Source: Paraburkholderia caballeronis
GTDB lineage: Bacteria > Pseudomonadota > Gammaproteobacteria > Burkholderiales > Burkholderiaceae
NCBI RefSeq assembly: GCF_900104845.1
Contig: NZ_FNSR01000001.1
Coordinates: 2,170,001-2,234,000 of the forward strand
Direction: 5' to 3'
DNA: 64,000 nucleotides
This document shows, piece by piece, positions 1 to 11,455 of this stretch; position 1 is the stretch's first letter; the number at the start of each line of letters is the position of its first letter. The notes under the pieces were generated by a model. It was not told the DNA's origin and searched no databases. It saw only the letters and a list, made by a program, of their open reading frames with translations. The position numbers were made by a program, and so were the translations under genes.

Positions 1-45
1 GCGCCGGCGTCGCATGCCGGATCGCCGGCGCCGGAATCCACCTGA
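1..45 (+). CDS. C-terminal tail of an upstream gene (partial)
   Basis: Reading from the first base gives an open frame (ending in Pro-Glu-Ser-Thr) that stops with TGA at 43-45, 16 bases before the next gene's start. It could be the end of a gene that begins outside the window. Only 14 residues are visible, rich in Ala, Pro and Ser, so no function can be assigned and chance is possible. Confidence 0.3.
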   Translation, partial: APASHAGSPAPEST

Positions 46-61
46 CTGGAGGGAGAAAAGC

Positions 62-409
62 GTGAAATATTTACCTCTTATCGCGATCACGGCGGCACTT
101 GCCGCGTGCGCAAACCAACCCATTCCGACGGGCGCACAATCGGTCGGCACGAGCCAGCAGGCGCCGACCGCGGTCGCGCAGTGCATCGCGCAGAAGTGGG
201 CCGACCGGTCGCAGCAGCAGGTCGTGTCGCAGACCATGCTGGCGAACAACCAGGCGGTCGATGTGTATGTGCCGGGCCAGCAGCCGCCGAACGGCGCGGC
301 CGCGATCGTGCGGCCCGCATGGTCCGCGAACGCGAAAACGTGGGTCGGCTTCCGCGCAGCCGGCGGTGCGGCCGGCGACGCGACGGGGGATATCGGCGCC
401 TGCCTGTGA
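62..409 (+). CDS. Small predicted lipoprotein, function unknown
   Basis: A 115-residue protein starting at GTG 62, chosen because a strong purine-rich ribosome site (GGAGGGAG) lies just upstream. An in-frame ATG at 14 would add a charged leader that spoils the signal. Residues 1-16 form a short hydrophobic signal ending in a lipobox LAAC, with the lipidated Cys at about residue 16, so the product is probably anchored to a membrane facing the periplasm. The mature part is hydrophilic, has two further Cys residues (one near the end, in GACL), and resembles no domain I recognise. It is followed at once by a shared terminator that separates it from convergent ppiD. Confidence 0.7.
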   Translation: MKYLPLIAITAALAACANQPIPTGAQSVGTSQQAPTAVAQCIAQKWADRSQQQVVSQTMLANNQAVDVYVPGQQPPNGAAAIVRPAWSANAKTWVGFRAAGGAAGDATGDIGACL

Positions 410-456
410 GAGTTCGCGATGGTTGCATCGCGCGGCGCATCGCAGACGCCGGATGT

Positions 457-485
457 GAAAAAGCCCCGCAAATGCGGGGCTTTTT
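457..485. terminator. Bidirectional intrinsic terminator
   Basis: An 8-bp GC stem (GCCCCGCA at 463-470 pairing with TGCGGGGC at 473-480) is flanked by an A run on the left and a T run on the right, so it can work for both the lipoprotein gene and convergent ppiD. Confidence 0.85.
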
Positions 486-521
486 CGTTGTTGCGCGCAT
501 GCGGCATACGCCGCGCGACGC

Positions 522-2468
522 TTACTGACCGTCGCCGCCGGCGTCGTTGCTGCCGGCCGGCCCGAGCGAGCCATACGTCTTGACCTTCGAGCGGTTGCGC
601 AGCGCGTCCATGTACGCCTGCACGTTCGCCTGGCCGGCGATCTGCCCGAGCTGCTGCTGCGCGGCCGCGAGACGCGGCGCATCGACCGCCGCGCCGCTGA
701 TCACCGCATTCACGCGATAGATCGCGAAACCGTCCGCGCCGAGGTCGACGCCGACATACGCGGGCAGATGCTGCGGATCGGCCTTGAACACGGCGCTCAA
801 TGCCGCGGGCGGCAGCCCTTGCGCATCGTCGCGCGACACCTTCAGCGCGGACGAGAAACCGTCGGTCGCTTTCGACTTCTGGAGCGCCGCGAGTTTCGCC
901 TGCCCTTCGGTGTGCGCCATGTCGGCGGCCTGCTGCGCGACGACCCGTTGACGCACCACGTCCTTCACCGCGTCGAACGCGGGCACCGCGGCCGGCTTGA
1001 AGTCGGTCACGCGCGCCGCGATCAGCGTGTTGTTGCCGACGTCGATCGCCTGCGTGTTGTTGTGCTGGTTCACCGAGTCGTTCGCGAACACCGCTTCGAG
1101 GAACTTCGGATGGTTCAGCGGGCTGTCCGGCGGCAGCGCGGGATTCGGCTTCGGCGTGACGGTCGCCGTGCGGATCTGCAGATGGAACTTGTCGGCGGCC
1201 GGCTGCAAGGTCTTCGACTGTTCGTACACGAGCGACGTGAAGCCATCGGTCGCCTCGGTGAACAGCTTCGACGCCTGCTGCGCCTTCACTTCCGCGACGA
1301 TCGTCGGCTTCACTTCGTCGAACGGCTTCGTGACCGCCGGCTTCAGGTCGGTCAGCTTGACGATGTGATAACCGAAGTCCGACTGGATCACGCCGCTGAT
1401 CTCGTCTTTCTTCAGCGCGAACACCGCGTTGTCGAACGCGTCGCCGCCGGCGATCATCCCGCGGCCGAAGTAACCGAGGTCGCCGCCCTTCGATGCGGAG
1501 CCCGGGTCCTGCGACGCGCGCTGCGCGATCTGCGCGAACTGGTCCGGATGCGCCTTCACTTCCGCGAGGATCGATTCGGCCTTCTGCTGCGCCGCCTTGC
1601 GGTCGGCCGCGTTCGCATCCTTCGGCACCGCGATCAGAATGTGGCTCGCGCGCACCTGCTCGTCGGTGCGGAAACGCTTGATGTTGTCGTTGTAGAACTT
1701 CTGCAGGTCCGCGTCGCCCGGCTGCACCGACGCGGCAACCGCGTCGGGAGACAACACGAGATACTGGATCTGCGCGGTCGCGGGCGTCGCGAAGTCGTTG
1801 CGATGCGCGTCGTAATACGACTGAAGCTGCGCGTCGGTCGGCTGCACCTTCGATGCGAAGTCCGACGCACGCAGCATCAACCCCTGCACCTCACGCTGCT
1901 GAACGGTCAGTTCAGCGAGATGCTGCGCGAGCGACTTCGGCGTAAACGCACTGCCGATCACCGCGGCCGGCAACTGCTGCAACGCGAGGTTGTAGCGCAC
2001 GCGCTCGTCGTACTGCTCGGGCGTCATGCCCTGCATCGCGAGCAGTTCCTTGTAGTGGTCGAGGTCGATCGTGCCGTCCGGCTTCTTCAGCGACGAGATC
2101 ACCGGGTCCGCGAGCAGCGAGCGGCGCACCGCGTCGTCCGACGCCGTCAGATGCAGGCGCTGCGTTTCGTCCGCGAGCACGCGCTGCTGGATCAATCCTT
2201 CGAGCACGTCCTGACGATGCTGCGGCGTATCGAAGATGCTGGCGTCGAAGCGCGCACCCAGCATCTGCCGCGCCTGATCGAGCTGCTGGCGCGCGGCGTT
2301 ATCGTATTCGGCGCGGGTGATCTTGTTGCCGTTGACGCTCGCGACATTCGCGCTCTCGTCGAAGAAGCCGCGGAAGCCCTGGATGCCGACGAAGCCTAGC
2401 CCCGGCACCACCAGCAGGAGCAGCATGAACATCATCAGCCGTTTATGATTGCGGAAAAAATCGAGCAT
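522..2468 (-). CDS. ppiD: Periplasmic folding chaperone / peptidyl-prolyl isomerase PpiD
   Basis: A 648-residue inner-membrane-anchored chaperone that helps newly exported proteins fold at the Sec exit. The start is the ATG at 2468 (MLDFFRNHKRLMM), the usual PpiD beginning; an ATG 27 bases upstream only adds low-complexity residues. One N-terminal membrane segment (about residues 12-34) is followed by a SurA_N-like region and a single parvulin domain at about 265-365, recognisable by RASHILIAVP, GGDLGYFGRG and DFGYHIVKL. The C-terminal third is Ala/Gln-rich. Its length is close to the family's usual 620-650. It is the last gene of the tig-clpP-clpX-lon-hupB block, and a terminator isolates it from the two upstream tRNAs. 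Confidence 0.95.
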   Translation of the reverse strand: MLDFFRNHKRLMMFMLLLLVVPGLGFVGIQGFRGFFDESANVASVNGNKITRAEYDNAARQQLDQARQMLGARFDASIFDTPQHRQDVLEGLIQQRVLADETQRLHLTASDDAVRRSLLADPVISSLKKPDGTIDLDHYKELLAMQGMTPEQYDERVRYNLALQQLPAAVIGSAFTPKSLAQHLAELTVQQREVQGLMLRASDFASKVQPTDAQLQSYYDAHRNDFATPATAQIQYLVLSPDAVAASVQPGDADLQKFYNDNIKRFRTDEQVRASHILIAVPKDANAADRKAAQQKAESILAEVKAHPDQFAQIAQRASQDPGSASKGGDLGYFGRGMIAGGDAFDNAVFALKKDEISGVIQSDFGYHIVKLTDLKPAVTKPFDEVKPTIVAEVKAQQASKLFTEATDGFTSLVYEQSKTLQPAADKFHLQIRTATVTPKPNPALPPDSPLNHPKFLEAVFANDSVNQHNNTQAIDVGNNTLIAARVTDFKPAAVPAFDAVKDVVRQRVVAQQAADMAHTEGQAKLAALQKSKATDGFSSALKVSRDDAQGLPPAALSAVFKADPQHLPAYVGVDLGADGFAIYRVNAVISGAAVDAPRLAAAQQQLGQIAGQANVQAYMDALRNRSKVKTYGSLGPAGSNDAGGDGQ

Positions 2469-2530
2469 GCCTGACAGACCGGATGGGGGCGCCAAAAAAC
2501 AGAACGCCCGATATTACAACAGCGGGCAAT

Positions 2531-2558
2531 AAAAAAGGCGAACCACTGGTTCGCCTTT
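2531..2558 (-). terminator. Intrinsic terminator after the tRNA pair
   Basis: An 11-bp stem (2534-2544 with 2548-2558) with a 3-base loop. On the minus strand it is followed by a T-rich run, so it ends the tRNA-Val/tRNA-Asp transcript before ppiD. Confidence 0.85.
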
Positions 2559-2601
2559 GCTTTCTTTTGCCGCAGTGCTGCGGCGCTTCGTCGTGAACGG
2601 C

Positions 2602-2678
2602 TGGCGGAGCGGACGGGGCTCGAACCCGCGACCCCCGGCGTGACAGGCCGGTATTCTGACCAACTGAACTACCGCTCC
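2602..2678 (-). tRNA. tRNA-Asp (GTC)
   Basis: A 77-base cloverleaf read on the minus strand: acceptor GGAGCGG/CCGCTCC, D-arm TTCAGTTGGT, anticodon loop with GTC, T-arm GGTTCGAGCC, and encoded CCA at 2602-2604. It forms a pair with tRNA-Val 30 bases upstream. Confidence 0.97.
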
Positions 2679-2708
2679 GTATTGCGCTGCATATGAACCG
2701 CAAAGCTG

Positions 2709-2784
2709 TGGTGGGTGCTGAGAGGCTCGAACTCCCGACCTACGCCTTGTAAGGGCGCCGCTCTACCAACTGAGCTAAGCACCC
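2709..2784 (-). tRNA. tRNA-Val (TAC)
   Basis: A 76-base cloverleaf on the minus strand: acceptor GGGTGCT/AGCACCC, D-arm AGCTCAGTTGGTAGAGC, anticodon loop CTTACAA giving TAC, T-arm GAGTTCGAGCC, and encoded CCA at 2709-2711. It lies between hupB and tRNA-Asp. Confidence 0.97.
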
Positions 2785-2932
2785 AGCTCGACGGTTCGTG
2801 TCGCTTGCATCGTTCTTTGCTCGTTCACGTCGTGAACACGATGGGCCTGAGTCACTCAACGGCCATCGCCGCGCTGCCTGATCGCCAGGCCATGCATCCG
2901 TATGGTTGCAAGCCCCTCAAGCAGCGAGCCCG

Positions 2933-3205
2933 CTAGTTTAGCGCATCCTTCAGCGCTTTACCAGGCCTGAATTTCGGGACCTTTGCAGCCTTGATCTTGA
3001 TCGCCGCGCCGGTGCGCGGGTTGCGGCCGGTGCGTGCGGTGCGCTTGCCGACGGCGAAGGTGCCGAAGCCGACCAGCGTGACCGTGCCGCCCTTCTTCAG
3101 CGTTCCCTTGACGCCGCCGATCACGGCGTCGAGTGCGCGCCCCGCTGCGGCTTTCGAGATGTCCGCTTGCTGCGCAATATGGTCGATCAATTCCGTTTTA
3201 TTCAT
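2933..3205 (-). CDS. hupB: DNA-binding protein HU-beta
   Basis: A 90-residue histone-like protein that bends DNA and helps compact the nucleoid. The start at 3205 ([11 protein letters not shown]) is the family's usual one and has a GGGGG ribosome site; an in-frame ATG 30 bases upstream is unlikely. The signature [18 protein letters not shown] and the C-terminal [16 protein letters not shown] arm region are intact. It sits downstream of lon, as in other betaproteobacteria, with its own gap of about 220 bases after the lon terminator, so it probably has its own promoter. Confidence 0.97.
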   Translation of the reverse strand: MNKTELIDHIAQQADISKAAAGRALDAVIGGVKGTLKKGGTVTLVGFGTFAVGKRTARTGRNPRTGAAIKIKAAKVPKFRPGKALKDALN

Positions 3206-3428
3206 TCCAGCCCCCGAGAATGTGTGTTTGGGCAATCGTGATGGCGCAGTGCGCCGGGAAAAGACGGGTCCGACGCTACGTCGGGCCCGCTCATTAAACG
3301 AGGCCGAAAGACACGTGTCAAGCGGGGCAGAGCCTGATATAGCGCCGTTTTCGAGCGATTTACCGGATCGGCGGCGAGCCTGAGGCGGACCGTCGCCGTG
3401 TAATGATCCGTAACCGTTGCGAGGCCAA

Positions 3429-3460
3429 TAAAAAAACCCGCGGCGTTAAAGCCGCGGGTT
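3429..3460. terminator. Intrinsic terminator downstream of lon
   Basis: A 10-bp stem AACCCGCGGC (3435-3444) pairs with GCCGCGGGTT (3451-3460) around a GTTAAA loop, with an A run at 3429-3436 that becomes a U tract for the leftward lon transcript. Confidence 0.88.
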
Positions 3461-3504
3461 TTCGGGTCATGCGTGCCGCGCCGGAGCGCGGTCGACAACG
3501 ATCA

Positions 3505-5925
3505 TCAGTGCTTGACGACTTCGCCGGTAGCCGCGTCCTTCGCCGATTCGGCAACCGGCGCTTCGGCCTTCGCCTCTTCTTCCGGCAGCGCCTGCGGCAC
3601 CCGTTCGAGCGCCAGTTCGAGCACCTTGTCGATCCAGCGGACCGGCACGATTTCGATCGCGTTCTTCACGTTGTCCGGAATTTCCGTCAGGTCCTTCACG
3701 TTCTCTTCCGGGATCAGCACGAGCTTGATGCCGCCGCGATGCGCCGCGAGCAGTTTCTCCTTCAGCCCGCCGATCGGCAGCACTTCGCCGCGCAGCGTGA
3801 TTTCACCCGTCATCGCGACGTCGGCGCGCACCGGGATGCCGGTCAGCACGGACACCAGCGCCGTCGTCATCGCGATGCCGGCGGACGGACCGTCCTTCGG
3901 CGTCGCGCCTTCCGGCACGTGGATGTGGATGTCCTGCTTGTCGAACGCTTCGTCCTTGATGCCGAGACGACGCGAACGCGAACGCACCACCGAGCGCGCG
4001 GCTTCGACCGACTCCTTCATCACGTCGCCGAGCGAACCCGTGCGGATCACGTTGCCCTTGCCGGGCATCACCGCCGCTTCGATCGTCAACAGGTCGCCGC
4101 CGACTTCCGTCCACGCGAGGCCCGTGACCTGACCGATCTGGTTTTCCTTCGCGGCCAGGCCGAAGTCGTACTTGCGCACGCCGAGGAACGTGTCGAGGTT
4201 GCTGCCGTCGACCGTCACCGCACCATCCGCCTTCTTCAGCAGAAGCATCTTCACGACCTTGCGGCAGATCTTCGACACTTCGCGTTCCAGCGAGCGCACG
4301 CCCGCTTCACGCGTGTAGTAGCGAATGATGTCGCGGATCGCCTGCTCCGTGACCTCGATCTCGCCGGCCTTCAGGCCGTTGTTCTTCTTCTGCTTCGGCA
4401 GCAGGTAACGCAGCGCGATGCTGACCTTCTCGTCTTCCGTGTAACCCGACAGACGGATCACTTCCATCCGGTCGAGCAGCGGCGGCGGGATGTTCAGCGA
4501 GTTCGACGTCGCGACGAACATCACGTCCGACAGGTCGAAGTCCACTTCGATGTAGTGGTCCGCGAACGTGTGGTTCTGTTCCGGGTCCAGCACTTCGAGC
4601 AGCGCCGACGACGGATCGCCGCGGAAATCCATGCCCATCTTGTCGACTTCGTCGAGCAGGAAGAGCGGATTGCGCACGCCGACTTTCGTCAGGCTCTGCA
4701 GGATCTTGCCGGGCATCGACCCGATATACGTGCGCCGGTGGCCGCGAATCTCGGCCTCGTCACGCACGCCGCCGAGCGCCATGCGCACGAACTTGCGGTT
4801 CGTGGCGCGGGCGATCGACTGACCCAGCGACGTCTTGCCGACGCCGGGAGGCCCGACGAGGCACAGGATCGGCGCCTTCACCTTGTCCACGCGCTGTTGC
4901 ACCGCAAGATATTCGAGGATGCGTTCCTTCACCTTCTCAAGACCGTAGTGGTCTTCGTCGAGCACGCGTTCGGCGTTCGAGAGGTCGTTGTTGACCTTGC
5001 TCTTCTTGCGCCACGGCAGCCCGATCAGCGTGTCGATGTAGTTGCGCACGACCGTCGCTTCCGCCGACATCGGCGACATCAGCTTCAGCTTCTTCAGCTC
5101 CGCGTCGGCCTTCTTCTTCGCTTCCTTCGGCATGCGCGCGGCGGTGATGCGCTTCTCAAGCTCTTCGAGATCCGCGCCTTCTTCGCCTTCGCCCAGTTCC
5201 TTCTGGATCGCCTTGACCTGCTCGTTCAGGTAGTACTCGCGCTGGCTCTTCTCCATCTGACGCTTCACGCGTCCGCGGATGCGCTTCTCGACCTGAAGGA
5301 TGTCGATCTCCGCTTCGAGCTGCGCGAGCAGATGTTCGAGGCGCTCGATAACCGGGAACATCTCCAGGATGTGCTGCTTCTGGTCGAGCTTCAGCGGCAG
5401 ATGCGCGGCGATCGTATCGGCGAGACGCCCGGCTTCGTCGATACCCGACAGCGACGTCAGGATCTCCGGCGGGATCTTCTTGTTCAGCTTCACGTACTGG
5501 TCGAACTGCGACACGATCGCGCGACGCAGCGCTTCGGTTTCGGCGCTGTCCGCGTGGTCGGGTTCGAGCGGCAGCACTTCGCACGAGAACTGGGTTTCCT
5601 GTTCTTCGATCGAAAGCGTCTTCGCGCGCTGCAGCCCCTCGACCAGCACCTTCACGGTGCCGTCAGGCAGCTTCAGCATCTGCAGGATGTTCGCGATACA
5701 TCCCACTTCGTACATGTCTTTTTCGGTCGGCTCGTCCTTGGCGGCGGTTTTCTGCGCGACGAGCATGATGTGCTTGCCGCCCTCCATCGCCACTTCGAGC
5801 GCCTTGATCGACTTCGGCCGGCCCACGAAGAGCGGAATCACCATATGCGGGAAAACTACGACGTCACGCAGCGGGAGCAGCGGGAGCGTGGTGCGTTCCG
5901 GCGGGAGGAGTTGGGTTCCTGACAT
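3505..5925 (-). CDS. lon: ATP-dependent protease La (Lon)
   Basis: An 806-residue cytoplasmic AAA+ serine protease that degrades damaged and regulatory proteins. The N-terminal substrate domain opens with [16 protein letters not shown] coiled-coil middle leads to the ATPase with Walker [10 protein letters not shown] (about residue 358) and Walker [10 protein letters not shown]. The protease domain carries the catalytic Ser in KDGPSAG (about residue 681) and Lys in GGLKEKL (about 724), the family's Ser-Lys dyad. The last 30 residues are an Ala/Glu-rich tail. It is transcribed leftward with its own terminator on each side, so it is a separate unit within the quality-control block. Confidence 0.98.
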   Translation of the reverse strand: MSGTQLLPPERTTLPLLPLRDVVVFPHMVIPLFVGRPKSIKALEVAMEGGKHIMLVAQKTAAKDEPTEKDMYEVGCIANILQMLKLPDGTVKVLVEGLQRAKTLSIEEQETQFSCEVLPLEPDHADSAETEALRRAIVSQFDQYVKLNKKIPPEILTSLSGIDEAGRLADTIAAHLPLKLDQKQHILEMFPVIERLEHLLAQLEAEIDILQVEKRIRGRVKRQMEKSQREYYLNEQVKAIQKELGEGEEGADLEELEKRITAARMPKEAKKKADAELKKLKLMSPMSAEATVVRNYIDTLIGLPWRKKSKVNNDLSNAERVLDEDHYGLEKVKERILEYLAVQQRVDKVKAPILCLVGPPGVGKTSLGQSIARATNRKFVRMALGGVRDEAEIRGHRRTYIGSMPGKILQSLTKVGVRNPLFLLDEVDKMGMDFRGDPSSALLEVLDPEQNHTFADHYIEVDFDLSDVMFVATSNSLNIPPPLLDRMEVIRLSGYTEDEKVSIALRYLLPKQKKNNGLKAGEIEVTEQAIRDIIRYYTREAGVRSLEREVSKICRKVVKMLLLKKADGAVTVDGSNLDTFLGVRKYDFGLAAKENQIGQVTGLAWTEVGGDLLTIEAAVMPGKGNVIRTGSLGDVMKESVEAARSVVRSRSRRLGIKDEAFDKQDIHIHVPEGATPKDGPSAGIAMTTALVSVLTGIPVRADVAMTGEITLRGEVLPIGGLKEKLLAAHRGGIKLVLIPEENVKDLTEIPDNVKNAIEIVPVRWIDKVLELALERVPQALPEEEAKAEAPVAESAKDAATGEVVKH

Positions 5926-6053
5926 TTCATTTCCCCATGAGTGGAATCAATTCGTTCGGTAGGTGAGGCCTGCGACAACGATTGCAAGCCTCCAGCGTGT
6001 GGGAAAAGTTCAGTGACACCAAAAAAAGTACGCCATCGACCACAAGATAAACG

Positions 6054-6088
6054 AAAAAGCCGTTCATCAATTACATGAACGGCTTTTT
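6054..6088. terminator. Intrinsic terminator downstream of clpX
   Basis: A 9-bp stem GCCGTTCAT (6059-6067) pairs with ATGAACGGC (6075-6083), flanked by A5 and T5. It ends the leftward clpX transcript ahead of the lon promoter region. Confidence 0.88.
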
Positions 6089-6113
6089 CCCGGAACTCTT
6101 TAGCCGATCACGG

Positions 6114-7385
<1,272 letters not shown>

Positions 7386-7568
7386 GGATAGATGAGCCTC
7401 CGGACACTCTGTTACATGATACGCCGCTTTCCCCCGCCACACCGGGCGGGGATGCGCGAACCGCTTGCTGTGACGGCGTGTGGGCCGCAGGCCGCGAAGC
7501 GCTTATCGGGATTATTTCACAAGGCTCGCGCCGGGACTTCAACCGCTGTATCCGGTGAAAATACGGAT

Positions 7569-7590
7569 AAAAAACCGTGTCCGATCACGG
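7569..7590 (-). terminator. Weak terminator or attenuator at the clpP end
   Basis: On the minus strand a short CCGTG/CACGG stem (7586-7590 with 7575-7579) is followed by six T residues. It overlaps the clpP stop codon. The stem is only 5 bp, so it may give partial read-through into clpX rather than full termination. Confidence 0.4.
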
Positions 7591-8238
7591 ACGCTTGTGC
7601 AGGACCTGGTCGATCAGCCCGTAAGCCTGCGCGTCGTCGCCGGACATGAAGTTGTCGCGGTCCGTGTCGCGCGCGATGCGCTCGACCGGCTGGCCCGTAT
7701 GGTTCGCGAGCAGCTGGTTCAGGCGCTCCTTCAGGTACAGGATCTCGCGCGCCTGGATCTCGATGTCCGACGCCTGGCCGCGCGCGCCGCCGAGCGGCTG
7801 GTGGATCATCACGCGCGAATTCGGCAGCGCAAAACGCTTGCCCTTCGCGCCCGACGCGAGCAGGAACGCGCCCATGCTCGCCGCGAGGCCCATGCAAAGG
7901 GTCGAAACATCCGGCTTGATGAACTGCATCGTGTCGTAGATCGCCATGCCGGCCGACACCGACCCGCCCGGACTGTTGATGTACAGGCTGATGTCCTTGT
8001 CCGGGTTTTCGCTTTCGAGGAACAGCAACTGCGCGACCACCAGGTTCGCGGTCTGGTCGTTCACTTCGCCGACCAGGAACACCACGCGCTCCTTGAGCAG
8101 ACGCGAGTAGATATCGTACGAGCGTTCGCCGCGGCCGCTCGTCTCGACGACGATCGGCACGAGCCCGAGCGCCTGCGGCTCCAGATCCCGCGAAGCGTGA
8201 GACGTCAGCGTATCCAGCGATTGGGCGCGAATGGTCAT
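7585..8238 (-). CDS. clpP: ATP-dependent Clp protease proteolytic subunit
   Basis: A 217-residue serine protease subunit that forms the double-heptamer chamber used by ClpX. The triad is intact: Ser121 in [11 protein letters not shown], His146 in MIHQP and Asp195 in RDTDRDN, with the family's spacing. The N-terminal 20-25 residues before LVPIVVET probably act as a short propeptide. It lies between tig and clpX, in the order usual in proteobacteria. A tig terminator sits upstream, so clpP probably has its own promoter in 8239-8337. Confidence 0.98.
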   Translation of the reverse strand: MTIRAQSLDTLTSHASRDLEPQALGLVPIVVETSGRGERSYDIYSRLLKERVVFLVGEVNDQTANLVVAQLLFLESENPDKDISLYINSPGGSVSAGMAIYDTMQFIKPDVSTLCMGLAASMGAFLLASGAKGKRFALPNSRVMIHQPLGGARGQASDIEIQAREILYLKERLNQLLANHTGQPVERIARDTDRDNFMSGDDAQAYGLIDQVLHKRP

Positions 8239-8337
8239 GCGATGAATCCTTGTCTGGAAAAATTCTTCTGGTTAACCGGTATGGCGACGCGCCCCGCCGA
8301 TTCAACCATGCAGCCCGCAGGGTCGAATCCGCAGACG

Positions 8338-8382
8338 TAAAAACGGCGTGCAGGCCGTCGCTCCGACAGCCGGCACGCCGTT
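8338..8382 (-). terminator. Intrinsic terminator downstream of tig
   Basis: A 10-bp stem AACGGCGTGC (8342-8351) pairs with GCACGCCGTT (8373-8382), with a branched inner loop. The A run to its left gives a U tract on the minus strand. Confidence 0.8.
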
Positions 8383-8393
8383 CCGGCGGCGCC

Positions 8394-9740
8394 TTAAGCC
8401 TGCGCCGTTGCGCTTGCCAGTTCCTCGAAGCTCACCTGCTTGTCCGTCACCTTGGCCTTGCCGAGCACGAAATCGACGACGTTCGATTCGACGACGTACG
8501 CTTCCATTTCCGCAAGGCGCTGCTGGTTCGAATAATACCAGCGGACGACTTCCTTCGGGTCCTCGTAGCTTTTCGCGAATTCGTCCACTTCCGCGCGGAT
8601 CTGCTCGGGCTTCGCCTGCAGTTCGTTCGCCTTCACCAGCTCGGCCAGCACGAGGCCCAGCTTCACGCGGCGCTCGGCCTGCTCGCGGAACATCTCGGCC
8701 GGAATCGGCGCATCCTTCGCGTTCGGCACGCCGCGTTGCGCGAGGTCCTGGCGCGCCATTTCGACGAGGCGTTCCTGGTCCTGTTCGATCAGCGCGTTCG
8801 GCACGTCGAGTTCGGAGATCTTCAGCAGCGCGTCCATCACCTGGTTCTTCACGATCGCCTGGGTGCGGCGCTTCGCTTCGCGTTCGAGGTTGTCCTTGAT
8901 CTCGGCGCGCATCTTCGTCAGGTCGCCGTCGGCGATGCCGAGCGACTTCGCGAATTCAGCGTCGATTTCCGGCAGGTGCGGCCACTCGATCGTCTTCAGC
9001 GTGATCGTGAACTTCGCGGTCTTGCCGGCGACGTCCTTGCCGTGATAATCGTCCGGGAACTTCAGGTCGAATTCGCGTGATTCGCCGGCCTTCAGACCCA
9101 GCGCAGCCTGTTCGAACTCGGGCAGCATGCGCCCTTCGCCGAGCACGAACGCGAAGTCTTCCGCGCTGCCGCCCGGGAACGCGACGTCGTCGATCTTGCC
9201 GACGAAGTCGAGCGTCACGCGGTCGCCGTTCTGCGCCGCGGTGTCCGCGCCGCCGTCACCGTGGTCGCCGCCCTCGCCGCGCGCATGGAAATGCACGCGC
9301 TGCTTGCGCAGGATGTCCAGCGTGCGGTCGATCTCGGCTTCGGTGATCGTCGTGGTGGTGCGCTCGATTTCGGCGTCCGCAACGTCGCCGAGCTTCACTT
9401 CCGGATACACCTCGAACGTCGCGTCGAACGCGTATGCACCTTCGGCCGCTTCCGCCTTCGGGCTGAAGCTCGGCTGGCCCGCGACGCGCAGGTTTTCCGC
9501 GCGGCTGATGTCGAAGAATTCCTTGCCGACCTTGTCGCTCAGCACTTCGGCTTCCACTTGGCCCGAGTACTGCTGCGTGACCATCTTCAGCGGCACCTTG
9601 CCCGGGCGGAAACCCGGCATGCGCACGTTCTTCGCGAGCTGGCGAATGCGCGACTCCACTTCTTTCTGCACGGCGTCCTTCGGCAGGGAAATCGTCACGC
9701 GGCGTTCGAGCTTGCCGAGGTTTTCAACAACGTTAGCCAT
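8394..9740 (-). CDS. tig: Trigger factor (ribosome-associated folding chaperone)
   Basis: A 448-residue chaperone with peptidyl-prolyl isomerase activity that binds nascent chains at the ribosome exit. The start at 9740 ([15 protein letters not shown]) fits the family; 75 upstream in-frame codons are junk-like. The N-terminal ribosome-binding motif appears as [14 protein letters not shown]. The FKBP-type domain follows the [13 protein letters not shown] segment at about residues 160-250, and the rest is the helical arm region. An Ala-Thr-rich tail ends the protein. It is the first gene of the leftward tig-clpP-clpX series. Confidence 0.97.
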   Translation of the reverse strand: MANVVENLGKLERRVTISLPKDAVQKEVESRIRQLAKNVRMPGFRPGKVPLKMVTQQYSGQVEAEVLSDKVGKEFFDISRAENLRVAGQPSFSPKAEAAEGAYAFDATFEVYPEVKLGDVADAEIERTTTTITEAEIDRTLDILRKQRVHFHARGEGGDHGDGGADTAAQNGDRVTLDFVGKIDDVAFPGGSAEDFAFVLGEGRMLPEFEQAALGLKAGESREFDLKFPDDYHGKDVAGKTAKFTITLKTIEWPHLPEIDAEFAKSLGIADGDLTKMRAEIKDNLEREAKRRTQAIVKNQVMDALLKISELDVPNALIEQDQERLVEMARQDLAQRGVPNAKDAPIPAEMFREQAERRVKLGLVLAELVKANELQAKPEQIRAEVDEFAKSYEDPKEVVRWYYSNQQRLAEMEAYVVESNVVDFVLGKAKVTDKQVSFEELASATAQA

Positions 9741-9936
9741 GGCTTCAATCGTCCTAAAATTATTCGAGCGAATCAGTAGTGTCTTTGCTGTGCCGCAGTT
9801 CGTTGGAGCAGTCCGTCTCGCGTGCGCGCCATGGCGCCGCACTTCAATTCTCGTGCGAGCCCGGGCTGCGCCAGCGCCTGCGTCCGTCCTGCCGCCGACC
9901 GTCCGGAGCGTCCGATGCAGCAGGTGCTGCCCACAT

Positions 9937-10001
9937 CGTCGATCCCGTCGATCCTGTCGTTCCAATCGTTCGGGGTCGTCCGGTTATTCCGGTTATTCCG
10001 G
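9937..10001. repeat. Degenerate 9-bp-period repeat in the tig/glycerate-kinase gap
   Basis: Seven consecutive 9-base units can be aligned (CGTCGATCC twice, TGTCGTTCC, AATCGTTCG, GGGTCGTCC, GGTTATTCC twice). It sits in the 504-base gene-free gap 9741-10244 between divergent tig and the glycerate kinase gene. The rest of that gap must hold both promoters; I see no gene in it. Confidence 0.6.
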
Positions 10002-10244
10002 GACCCTCCCGATCGACCGCCTGCGGCGCGGTTCCGTCAAAAGAGCCAAGTATTTTAGCAAACTATTTCCGCCGCCAAGCGGAATTGCCATGCGCGTGCC
10101 TCATGCACCCCCGTCGCAGGCGATACCGGCGATCGGAAAGCGCGCATCCAGCGCCGTACACCTTGCTGATAAGCTAGCGGGCGCACACGCTTCCCGCCCG
10201 CGCGGGCGACCCGCGCGAACAACAACTTCCCGTACCGAGACACC

Positions 10245-11402
10245 ATGCCCAACCCGTCGCCCGCCTCTTCCGCCGCGCCCGTCGTCGTGATCGCCCCGGA
10301 TTCGTTCAAAGGCTCGCTGAACGCCGAGCAGGTGGCCGATGCGATCGCCGCCGGCATCCGCCGCGCGCGCGCCGACGCGCAGATCCGCATCTGCCCGATG
10401 GCCGACGGCGGCGAAGGCACGCTCGACGCGATGCTGTCCGGCGGCGGCCGACGCCGCTCGCTGACGGTGCGCGGCGCGGCCGGCCCGACGCTCGACGCGG
10501 CGACCGGCCTGCTCGACGACGGCAGCGCGATCATCGAGACCGCCGAGATCGTCGGCATCACAGACTCCGTGGGGATGGCCGTGCCGGTGACCGCGCGCAG
10601 CACGCGCGGCATGGGCGAAGCGATCCGCGCGCTGCTGGACGACGGCGTGCGGCGCTTCTACGTCGCGCTCGGCGGCAGCAGCACCAACGATGGCGGCGCG
10701 GGTCTGCTCGCGGGCCTTGGGATGCAGCTTTACGACGCGCAGGACGCACCGCTCGAACCGACGCCCGAATCGCTCGCGCGCGTCGCCCGGGTCGATGTCT
10801 CCGCACTCGATGCGAGGCTCGCGCAGGCGTCGTTCGTTGCGATGTCCGACGTCGACAACCCGCTCACCGGCGAGCACGGCGCGACCGCCGTGTTCGGTCC
10901 GCAGAAAGGCGTGAGCGCGGATCAGGTCGCCGCCATCGACGCGGCGCTCGCACGTTTCGCAGACCTGCTCGAAGCGGCATTGCAGCGCCGCGAGCGCGAC
11001 CAGCCCGGTGCGGGCGCGGCCGGCGGCCTCGGCTTCGCGCTGCGGATGCTGGGCGCGAGCTTCGAGCCGGGCGCCGAAGTGGTCGCGCGGCAGATCGGCC
11101 TCGACGAAGCGCTTCGGGGTGCCGACTGGCTGATCACCGGCGAGGGCCGCTCGGACGTGCAGACGCTGCACGGCAAGGCGCCGTTCATTGCGTGCCGCCA
11201 TGCGACAGCGGCCGGCGTGCCGGCCACGCTGCTATCCGGCGCGGTCGATCCGGCCGCGCTGCCGAGGCTTGCGGAACACTTCAGCGGCTGCTTCTCGCCG
11301 GCTCCCGGCCCGATCACGCTCGACGTCGCGATCCGCGACGCGGCCGTGCTGCTCGCCAACGAAGCAGAGCAACTGACGCGCCTGAAATTCGGTCCGCGCT
11401 GA
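10245..11402 (+). CDS. glxK: Glycerate 2-kinase (GlxK/GckA family)
   Basis: A 385-residue cytoplasmic kinase that phosphorylates D-glycerate, feeding glyoxylate/glycerate carbon into glycolysis. Family signatures are APDSFKGSL near the start, MADGGEGT, LGGSSTNDGGAG and TGEGRSD. Length matches the family (about 380). The start ATG at 10245 is followed by about ten Ala/Ser/Pro-rich residues before the conserved core, so a slightly later start cannot be excluded. It is followed 181 bases later by a MarR-type regulator in the same direction; no glyoxylate carboligase or tartronate reductase is adjacent. Confidence 0.92.
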   Translation: MPNPSPASSAAPVVVIAPDSFKGSLNAEQVADAIAAGIRRARADAQIRICPMADGGEGTLDAMLSGGGRRRSLTVRGAAGPTLDAATGLLDDGSAIIETAEIVGITDSVGMAVPVTARSTRGMGEAIRALLDDGVRRFYVALGGSSTNDGGAGLLAGLGMQLYDAQDAPLEPTPESLARVARVDVSALDARLAQASFVAMSDVDNPLTGEHGATAVFGPQKGVSADQVAAIDAALARFADLLEAALQRRERDQPGAGAAGGLGFALRMLGASFEPGAEVVARQIGLDEALRGADWLITGEGRSDVQTLHGKAPFIACRHATAAGVPATLLSGAVDPAALPRLAEHFSGCFSPAPGPITLDVAIRDAAVLLANEAEQLTRLKFGPR

Positions 11403-11455
11403 CCGCTCACCGCACGACCGTACGATACGGTAAACCAGCCCAAAAACTCGCCTGC

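Noticed and set aside
768..2399. Long Arg/Leu-rich open frame opposite ppiD
   Set aside because: It mirrors the codon bias of ppiD, has no recognisable domain and no ribosome site. High GC makes such antisense frames common.
3403..5922. About 840-codon open frame opposite lon
   Set aside because: It is exactly antisense to lon, is extremely His/Arg/Leu-rich and has no family likeness.
9937..10001. Possible CRISPR array from repeated units
   Set aside because: Units are 9 bases with no spacers and no cas genes; this is a degenerate tandem repeat.
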